Of a stretch of DNA of 64,000 nucleotides, positions 57,375-64,000 are shown in pieces. The notes under the pieces were generated by a model that was given only the letters and a program-made list of their open reading frames with translations, was not told the origin of the DNA and did no database searches. Position 1 is the stretch's first letter; every line of letters begins with the position of its first letter. This DNA is from Rusavskia elegans (lineage: Eukaryota > Ascomycota > Lecanoromycetes > Teloschistales > Teloschistaceae). A program made the translations under genes and the position numbers. The DNA lies in assembly GCA_011316305.1 (NCBI GenBank), contig SAUG01000027.1, positions 248,001 to 312,000 of the forward strand, given 5' to 3'.

Positions 57375-58121
57375 ATGCGGTCTTACTCCCTCGCCACCGC
57401 TCTGCTTGCCCTTCCTTTCATAAACACATCAAGCTTCACCCACGCTACGTCGGAGCTCCATCAACGTGATAGTGATATGACAATAGCCGTTACCAATCAT
57501 TACGGAGCGCCGTTACAACTGTCTTTCGGTGTCAATGCGGGGGTTCCCGGTTTCAGAGGCGACCCTCAACCGACGACGCTGGATAAAGATGCCACGAGTA
57601 CTTATGCTGTGCCTTCCGGATGGGCAGGCAGAATCAACGTCGGCAAAGTCGATCATGGCGACAACAGCAAGATCGAAGGTAGCTTTTACGGAGCGGGCAA
57701 GGGTGACATTGATGTCTCCTATGTTGACGGATACTCGGTACCTATCACCTGCTCTGCGGGTGGGAAAGTCTTGTCCGGCTGCAATATCGAGCTTATGGAT
57801 CGAGGATGCAATGCCCCTGACCACGTATCTGTATGGGGGCCCGATGGCAAACCCGCGCTTTGCTCCAACGGCATGAGAGGCAGCAACTGGGGCCCGCCCT
57901 CTTCATTCTTTGCGCCCTGCGCTGGCGCAGCATATACCTTCCCGAAGGATGACATGGCGAACGTCGGCATGATCTCCGAGACCCAGATTTCATGTTGCAT
58001 TGGGACTTCTTGTGATCCATCGCCAAGGCAGCACAAGCGAGACCTCTCAAGCACCAAGGCAAATGCTCCCTCACTGATGCCTCGACAGCACAAGCTGCAC
58101 AGACAAATCCATGGACAATAA
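57375..58121 (+). CDS. Secreted thaumatin-like protein
   Basis: Single-exon ORF of 248 aa from the ATG at 57375, chosen because it starts a signal peptide (MRSYSLATALLALPF...). An ATG at 57171 would add 68 residues and bury the signal, so it is less likely. The mature part begins with MTIAVTNHYGAPLQLSFG, the beginning of fungal thaumatin-like proteins. KIEGSFYGAGKGDIDVSYVDGYSVPITC and GGKVLSGCNIELM continue the beta-sandwich. Cysteines are spread through the C-terminal half (CNAPDH, ALCSNG, FAPCAGAAY, SCCIGTSC). A basic tail with KR and RQHK sites ends the protein. Such proteins are secreted and may act on glucans or in host or microbe contact; the function here is unknown. Confidence 0.75.
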   Translation: MRSYSLATALLALPFINTSSFTHATSELHQRDSDMTIAVTNHYGAPLQLSFGVNAGVPGFRGDPQPTTLDKDATSTYAVPSGWAGRINVGKVDHGDNSKIEGSFYGAGKGDIDVSYVDGYSVPITCSAGGKVLSGCNIELMDRGCNAPDHVSVWGPDGKPALCSNGMRGSNWGPPSSFFAPCAGAAYTFPKDDMANVGMISETQISCCIGTSCDPSPRQHKRDLSSTKANAPSLMPRQHKLHRQIHGQ

Positions 58122-59040
58122 GGTGTCGGTGGTCCGGGTTTCCCCTCTTACGCACTTGATGTGCCTCAGTCTTTCATACCTTCTTGCACCGCTGGCGGCC
58201 AACTTACTCAAACTTCGATTCTCAACTATACCCACATTCGTTAACTACACCTACATTCGTTAGCTATACCTACGTTTGTTGATTATACCCACATTTTTAT
58301 GATCATCCATTCTTTCATTATTGGATTCGCAGCAAGATTGGCGTGCAAGGCAATGGAATTGTTAGGTCGTGTGGGTTGTTCGGGGATGGATATGTCACTC
58401 TTGCCTTGTTCGAGTACATGGCGCACCGAGGTTCTGGCGTAATTTTGTTTACATAGTGCTGAAGCTGGCATTTTCTTCAAGCACAGGCGTGTATGTTAGA
58501 ACGAGTGTAAGCGGCGATCTGGAGTTGGTGCTATAATTCGAGTTTACTGGGATGTACTTTGTCAGTATAGGCTTCCTATACATACTTTCCTAATGGCGTT
58601 GGAAATGAACATCTTGTTAACCTGAAGTCATAAGATTCCTTGAACTGATAGTTGAGACTGCTGGAAGAAGACAATTTTGCGAAGTCGAATAAAACTGGCA
58701 TAACCACCTTGGACATCAAGCTGTCCGCCACTCGACAGCCGTGAATACCACTGGGACTAACGCCATTTAAATCACTCTACATTGCAAAAGGTCAGTGTCC
58801 ATTAACAGTCATCCAAACCGGACGGCCTCGCAGGGGTCAAGGTGCCCAAGTTGATTGCATAGCGACTACGGAGTACCTTAAGGTTGCGCCTGGTCTTTCG
58901 TAGGGCTGAAAACCACTGTACGCGTCCACTCTTTCGCGTTGCACAAATTTGTAGATCGTCAACCTTGGCAGGACAACGTCCTTGCAGTACATCAACAGCA
59001 GTTCCTCCTTGTCATCCATTACTCAAAATTGGTCTGAGAG
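58122..59040. other. Intergenic region with a minisatellite
   Basis: 3' flank of the thaumatin-like gene and promoter of the DnaJ gene. The only structure seen is the tandem repeat at 58224-58299. Confidence 0.5.
58224..58299 (+). repeat. 19-bp tandem repeat, about four copies
   Basis: Units AACTATACCCACATTCGTT, AACTACACCTACATTCGTT and AGCTATACCTACGTTTGTT follow without gaps, and a fourth, decayed unit starts at 58281. The copies differ mostly by C/T and A/G changes. It is located about 100 bp after the thaumatin-like stop codon, so it probably lies in or near the 3' UTR. Confidence 0.8.
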
Positions 59041-60415
59041 ATGGAGGACGTATCAGAGAACCCGCCGAAAGACGTAAATCCTTACACCACCCTCAACCTG
59101 ACTCCTACCGCGAGCGCCGCAGAGATCAGAACCGCATACAAGAAACTTGCTCTGAAGCATCATCCAGGTAAGGTTCAACTCAGAGTATCGCCATGCGTCT
59201 ACCATAGCTCATCAACAATCGTCTACATCCCGTTACCAATCCCTCTCTTGACCTAACTCTTGTGGCTCTCCCACAGACAAAGCCGAAGCATCGCACAAAT
59301 CCTCAGCGCACAGCACCTTCCAAAACATCGCCTTCGCATATGCTATCCTCTCCTCGCCTCACCGCCGCACCCTCTATGACACCACCGGCTCCACCTCCGA
59401 AACCCTTTCTTCCCTCTCAGACGACGACGACTTCAACTGGCTATCCTTCTTCCGCGCTCAATACTCCTCCCTCTCTGCCTCCGTCCTCGATGACTTCTCC
59501 AATACCTATAAGAATTCCGACGACGAACGCAAAGATTTGTTAGCGGCGTATGAGAAACACAAAGGGAAATTGAATGGGGTGTACGAGGAAGTCATGTTGA
59601 GTAATCCTTTGGAGGATGAAGACCGCTTTCACGGGATCATCGATAAGGCAATCGAGGATGGAGAGGTCGAGGGCTATAAAGCTTACGTGAAGGAGACGAA
59701 ATCCTCAAAGGATGCGAGGATGAAGAAGGCGAGGAGGGAAGCGGAACATGCGGAGCATGAGAAAAGGGCCAATGCAAAATATCAGTCCATCTTTGGTGGG
59801 GATGGAAAAGGCGCCAGTGCTGTCAATGGCTCCACAACTAGCGCCAATGAAGGCGATGAGGATGTCAACCACGCAGAACCCATGACCAAGCGTCAGAAAA
59901 AAGCGATGAGGGGACACGGTGACTTGGGCAATCTGGCAGCCATGATCCAATCTCGTAATAAAGCTCGAGGAGAAACGTTCTTCGATAACCTGGAGGCCAA
60001 GTACACGGGTACGTCTACTTCGGATAAGGGAGCAAAGCGGAAAGCGGAGGAAGAACCCGATGAGGAGGCATTCCAGAAGACGAAAGCGAAGATGGCGAAA
60101 GTGAACGCCGAGCGTGAAGAGAAGACCAGGCCGAATAGCAAGGCCGGAAGCAAAACCAAGGCAGCCCCAAAGGGTCGGAAAGCCAAGGCCGCGGCGGTAG
60201 AAGAGGTAGCCGAAGAACACGAAGACGAGGACATCGATCTTGGAGAGCAGAGTGAAGGTGCGGAGGACGACACGGAAGCTGATGGCGAATTGGTGAAAGA
60301 AGGTGTCAAACCGAGAACGAAGTCGAAGCCGAAAGCAAAGGCGCAGAAGGGCAAGGCAAAGAAGGCCGCGGCACCGGCGGCAAAGAAAAACACGAGAAGT
60401 CGTGCGAAGAAATGA
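59041..60415 (+). CDS. DnaJ-domain protein (DNAJC9-like)
   Basis: J-domain co-chaperone, 421 aa, exons 59041-59167 and 59277-60415. The J domain (about residues 13-80) contains NPYTTLNLTPTASAAEIR and the HPD motif, whose Asp codon is split by the intron (HHP-D-KAEASHK). A helical region with DDFNWLSFFRAQY and GVYEEVMLSNPLEDEDRF resembles DNAJC9, a histone co-chaperone in animals. The C-terminal third is acidic and then Lys/Ala-rich, ending KNTRSRAKK, suggesting nuclear location. It converges with the universal stress protein gene. Confidence 0.88.
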
Positions 60416-60680
60416 CCTATCAGTGTCACCTGTTATGTGGCCAAGTCCTCTAGATCCAGCAAGGGGTGCCGAGATCGAGGTCGTTTGCGAAGTTCAGCAT
60501 CAGCTATGGCGTTCATGGAATCAGAAAGGGAGCATCTGATAGCGTTCTGCTGTATTAACTCATGACGAGTTTCTCGTCCTGGAAGGTATTTACATCTCCT
60601 GTTTACAGACCATGTCTGATCTCAACCGCTCAATCACGCTGAAGATATTCCCTCATTCAACCCATGCCATCCCAAGAGGG

Positions 60681-62516
60681 CTAATCAATTCGTGCCCTCG
60701 TCAGGCGACTGTCCGCGGTGGGGATGAGATTGTTGGCCAAGCGGACTGTAGGGTTGACGTTTTTCGCCTTCCTACCGCGCAACTTCTTCCGGGCTACCAT
60801 TACTGGAATCGATGATTTGGCAACAAGATAGTTCGAGAACGAACCAAGCAGCGTGCTGCAGCAAAAGATCAGCATCATGTTCAACCTCATGATTTGGGGC
60901 ATCGGGAACAAAGACGACATACCCCTTGAGCGCGCCTCTACCACGAGAACCGAGGATAACCATCGTAGGTTCGAAGAAGTCAATCTAGTGGACAAGGGCA
61001 ATTTAGCTCGAGATATACTCGGTGCGGATGGGTATCGCTTTACTCACGGCTTCTGTGATCAGGTGACGTGGACTCTTGCACGAGATCACCTCCACAGTCA
61101 CTCGGACCTGCAGTCTCGTCTTCCTCAACAGTTCCATACACGTTTCCCCTATCATGTCAATCGCATGTAAGCGCTCTGCTTCGTCTTTCGTTCTGAGTCT
61201 CGCATCCTTTGATCCCTTTTCGCTATCTCTACGAGCTCTCGTGCCGAAGCCGATCGCAGCGAGCGCACCAGGACCAGGCGGCGACACCGGCGGAGGCCGT
61301 GGTGTTTCCGAAGTTAGTTTCTCCATTGTGGCTGTAGTATCTTGCATGGCCTTGGCGCCCTCACTCAGTTCCAGTCCGTCTATCCGCTCCGGATCCCCCA
61401 ATTTCCCGGTACCTGTCTCCTCGTCGATGGCGTAGATAGCAAGGAGGGTATCACCATCTCGGAGAACGGTACCGATGGTCCATTCAAGAGCATAGGCAGC
61501 TTCCTCGCTCAGGTCTGTGGCTACAAAGTAAGTCCTTGTTTTTCGTCTTTTGGCTTTGGCTTCGTCTTGGATGCCGCGATAGTCACCGCGCAGGATATTC
61601 CGTATTACCCGTTGAGGCGTAATATTGTCAATCGGTGAGGCGTAGATGGCGAGACTCTGAGCATGGCGGATGTCTCTTAACTCTTCCGAGTCCGAGAGAT
61701 TGGGACTAACCCCTCGGCTACCTACGCGGTCAAAGTTGGTGTTGGGATGTACCGGACCCTTTTTGACAGTGATCTTCTCGCCTCCAGGTCCAGTAATAGT
61801 CACAGTCGGCTCTGACGCTGCCGTTGCTCCTGCCAAGACCCAAGTTAGTCGATCGACGTGCAGTCAATGTGACCGGATGACATACTCTCTTCCTTCTCTC
61901 GGAGAGGTTCGAAGGTCTTCAGTTTCCGCGGTGTGGGTTTCTTGCCGCTACTCGTTGTGATCTCTTTGGCGCTTCCGCCGTCAGTGTCGCTCGCTGATGC
62001 GTTTGACTCTTTCCGATATTGCTTCTTCTCGCGGTTTCTCTGACGCCCGCGTGAGCTAGAATTTTCATCGCTAGAACTACCCTTGTCCCTATCATCGTTC
62101 TTTATCCCATCATTCTTCTCCTTTTCCCTATGATATTCTTTCTCCAACCGCGCATCCGGCGAATCGTTTCCACTGAGACCTGAATCGGCTGTCCCTGAGG
62201 CTAGGTCTGTCCCTGGGGCTAGGTCTGTCTCTTGGTCTTGTGTCGTCAGAATTGTCGAGCTCGTCGCTTGTTTCCCAATGTCCGGTAGTGGTTCATCCGA
62301 ACTTATGGGGCCTACGTTGCTATCTTGACCGTTCTGCTCGTCCGTGGCTGAGGATTCAACAGCTGGTTGAGATAGCTCAGTATCAACACCAGTGAACGTG
62401 GGCAGCGTCCCGGTCGTGCCTTCTGCAGAGATTGCCTGACTCAAGGGACTTGGCGAAGGTACAGTTGCGGGCCGGCTCCCCAACTCAGCATTGGCGTCGG
62501 TTGCGGTACTGCCCAT
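60681..62516 (-). CDS. Universal stress protein (USP) family protein
   Basis: Exons 62516-61886, 61829-61048, 60984-60923 and 60855-60681 give 549 aa. Residues 1-210 are disordered, Ser/Thr/Asp/Glu-rich with a basic RGRQRNREKKQYRK stretch. The USP domain begins near TYFVATDLSEEAAYALEW and is interrupted by a Pro/Gly-rich insert (PRPPPVSPPGPGALAA). It ends with the ATP-binding signature G-x2-G-x9-G-S in GSRGRGALKGTLLGS, which is joined across two introns, followed by SSIPVMVARKK. Such long fungal USP proteins are widespread and poorly studied. The start is the first ATG of the open frame; an upstream in-frame TTG was ignored. Confidence 0.85.
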
Positions 62517-63634
62517 CAGGTGCAATAATTTGGGCGTAGGGTATGAGTGTAGATGTTCGATCCAAAGTACAGGTTGTGGGCCAGGCGACGAGTGCTTGCG
62601 ATGTTGTCCGCAGGACCTTATCAGGCTCCTTTGCCAAATTCCAGTCCCTCACCAAAGTTTTCCAAGATCCTTCTTCCCGCTACTAGCCTTGAAACATTAG
62701 AGAAATCCAAAGTGACCGAGGACTCTTGGGTAGGACGACTCTGGGGATCAGACTGGTCGGAAAGAAAATTGAAATATTGAAGGCATAGGAGCAAGCTATA
62801 TAGCACAAGAGCGCAGCCAATGTGATGGGGCAAACAATGACAGTAAAGTATGAGCTGCCTTGGAGAGTGAATTTGGAGCACGTGGCTTGGTTTTGGAAAG
62901 GACTGGATCTGGCTTGGAGAGGTTTTTGTCTAGGGGAACAATACCGCGAGCGGGTGTTGCTGTCCGGGCAGCATGACGGGTCGGTACTTCAAGATTGGAG
63001 CCGCCTACTGATTGGAGGAGGATCAAAGTCGACAATAGTAGAGTAACAGAAAGAAAGACTGGCAAAGCGTCGTTGCAATGGACCCCTCCTTGCCCTCTTC
63101 CCACACAGATTTGGTGGGCTCGTGGCAAGTCGGTTGGCGGGCCGGACCTTAAGTATTGATGCACCACCAGTATTCAACCAATGACGACGAAAACACATGG
63201 GTGAGACAACATCTAGACTGAGTGGGTCAACAATCTATCAAACGAGTATAGTAAGAGAAAGCGACTCAGTGACTGATCTTATTTGAGCTGCAGTGGAAAG
63301 TCCGCTTTGGCCATCTTTGGGGTCGACAACCGGGGAGTACACAACTACTACCGGATCATGCCTTTTGATTAAGGAAGTAGCAGCAATCAAGAAACAGGGA
63401 TGGGCCAGCAGGACTCGATGCTCTTGGTGGGTCATGATTATGAATGGATCCTGAATGCAGGGAATTCCACCGCTCCTTATCTGTCTCGATTCAGCCTCAT
63501 CATCATTGGGAACAGCGTCATATTGCTGCAGCGCTGCAGGTATCACTCTCGGGCCGTTATGCAAGACATCAGGGTGGCCCGAGAGCACATAAGCAATTTT
63601 TACAATGCAATCAACAAACGTGGCTGGTATTTGA
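62517..63634. other. Intergenic region
   Basis: Promoter of the USP gene and 3' flank of RSM7. A 137-codon minus-strand frame (63238-63651) overlaps the RSM7 end and has no known motif. No RNA gene or repeat was recognised. Confidence 0.45.
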
Positions 63635-64000
63635 TTATCTCCTGCGAACATTCAGGTTCGCTCTAGCACTGACGGCCAGCTTATGGATTCCCCCTCTTCG
63701 ATCCCAGACTCCGCTTCGACCTTCGACAATAGCTATCACTTCCTCGGCCACCTTTTGCGCGAACCCTCCTCGGCCACTGCCCCGACTGGGTTTTTTGCTG
63801 GCCGAATCCAGGATCCACATGACCGCTTGCCGCCGTCGCTGTCGTAATGCTAATGGAACCGGCATTTGCAGCGCCACGCCGCCGCCTGCCATACCCTTTT
63901 GTGCGCGTATCCGGAGGAGGGGTGCCACCGAGTCGATCGCCAACGTCAGGTAAAGGATTGGATTCAATGGCAGGTGCGATGCCGGCGGTGAGCCTGGAAG
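63635..64000 (-). CDS. Mitochondrial ribosomal protein uS7m (C-terminal part, cut by window edge)
   Basis: The frame is open from the right edge to the stop at 63635 and encodes about 121 residues of the C-terminal part of the mitochondrial small-subunit protein S7, which binds the 3' domain of the rRNA. Landmarks are NPILYLTLAIDSVAPLLRIR, GGGVALQMPVPL, RQRRRQAVMWIL, GSGRGGFAQKVAEE and VWDRRGGIHKLAVSARANLN. The start codon and presequence lie beyond 64000. Confidence 0.92.
   Translation of the reverse strand, partial: LPGSPPASHLPLNPILYLTLAIDSVAPLLRIRAQKGMAGGGVALQMPVPLALRQRRRQAVMWILDSASKKPSRGSGRGGFAQKVAEEVIAIVEGRSGVWDRRGGIHKLAVSARANLNVRRR

Noticed and set aside
63238..63651. 137-codon minus-strand ATG ORF next to RSM7
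   Set aside because: Overlaps the RSM7 C-terminus in another frame and contains no recognisable motif; an expressed gene here would need transcript evidence.

Overview
The window is nuclear DNA of a filamentous ascomycete (Pezizomycotina). Three things show this: short introns (mostly 46-125 bp) with GTAAGT/GTATGT-type donors, CTRAC/CTRAT-like branch points and YAG acceptors; a set of typical fungal house-keeping genes; and an AT-rich block whose coding relic is broken by CAA/CAG-to-TAA/TAG and TGG-to-TAG changes, the mark of repeat-induced point mutation (RIP). I cannot fix the genus; Dothideomycetes or Eurotiomycetes would fit.

Layout. 1-4800 is a RIP-degraded transposon graveyard: the 3' part of a Ty3/gypsy pol (integrase end plus chromodomain) in one uninterrupted but stop-riddled frame, and two diverged direct repeats of about 730 bp. 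From 5149 onward the DNA is gene-dense and balanced in composition: a RasGEF with an N-terminal P-loop GTPase-like domain, NFU1, a PSP1-domain protein, an unknown protein, RPL15, a HECT ubiquitin ligase, a second small RIP-marked insert (about 23400-24115), an 8-exon carbamoylase-type amidase, RPS10, SDE2, GEP3 and MRP49. Next come two very small genes made of tiny exons, COX12 and a B12D/MLRQ-type respiratory protein, placed head to head. They are followed by an RRM protein, SEC31, GET2, a small Cys-rich ORF, DNA polymerase iota, a mitochondrial-type membrane protein, the complex I 51-kDa subunit, an unknown membrane protein, cytochrome c, a short-chain dehydrogenase, STN1, a secreted Cys-rich GPI-type protein, a small conserved protein, a RIB2-type deaminase, a thaumatin-like secreted protein, a DnaJ protein, a universal stress protein, and the truncated C-terminal part of mitochondrial ribosomal protein uS7 (RSM7) at the right edge.

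The genes do not form one pathway or a secondary-metabolite cluster. Many serve mitochondria: NFU1 (Fe-S), GEP3, MRP49 and RSM7 (mitoribosome), COX12, the B12D protein, the 51-kDa subunit and cytochrome c (electron transport), and probably the 43475 membrane protein. Several neighbours share short divergent promoters of about 290-335 bp (RPS10/SDE2, COX12/B12D, RRM/SEC31, POLI/membrane protein, cytochrome c/SDR). All exon models were built by hand from frame continuity, splice consensus and family conservation; every complete multi-exon model sums to a multiple of three. Micro-exons are a recurring feature: 3 nt in COX12, 14 nt in the SDR, 15 nt in POLI, 16 and 13 nt in the B12D gene, 22 nt in the amidase, and possibly 3 nt in MRP49.
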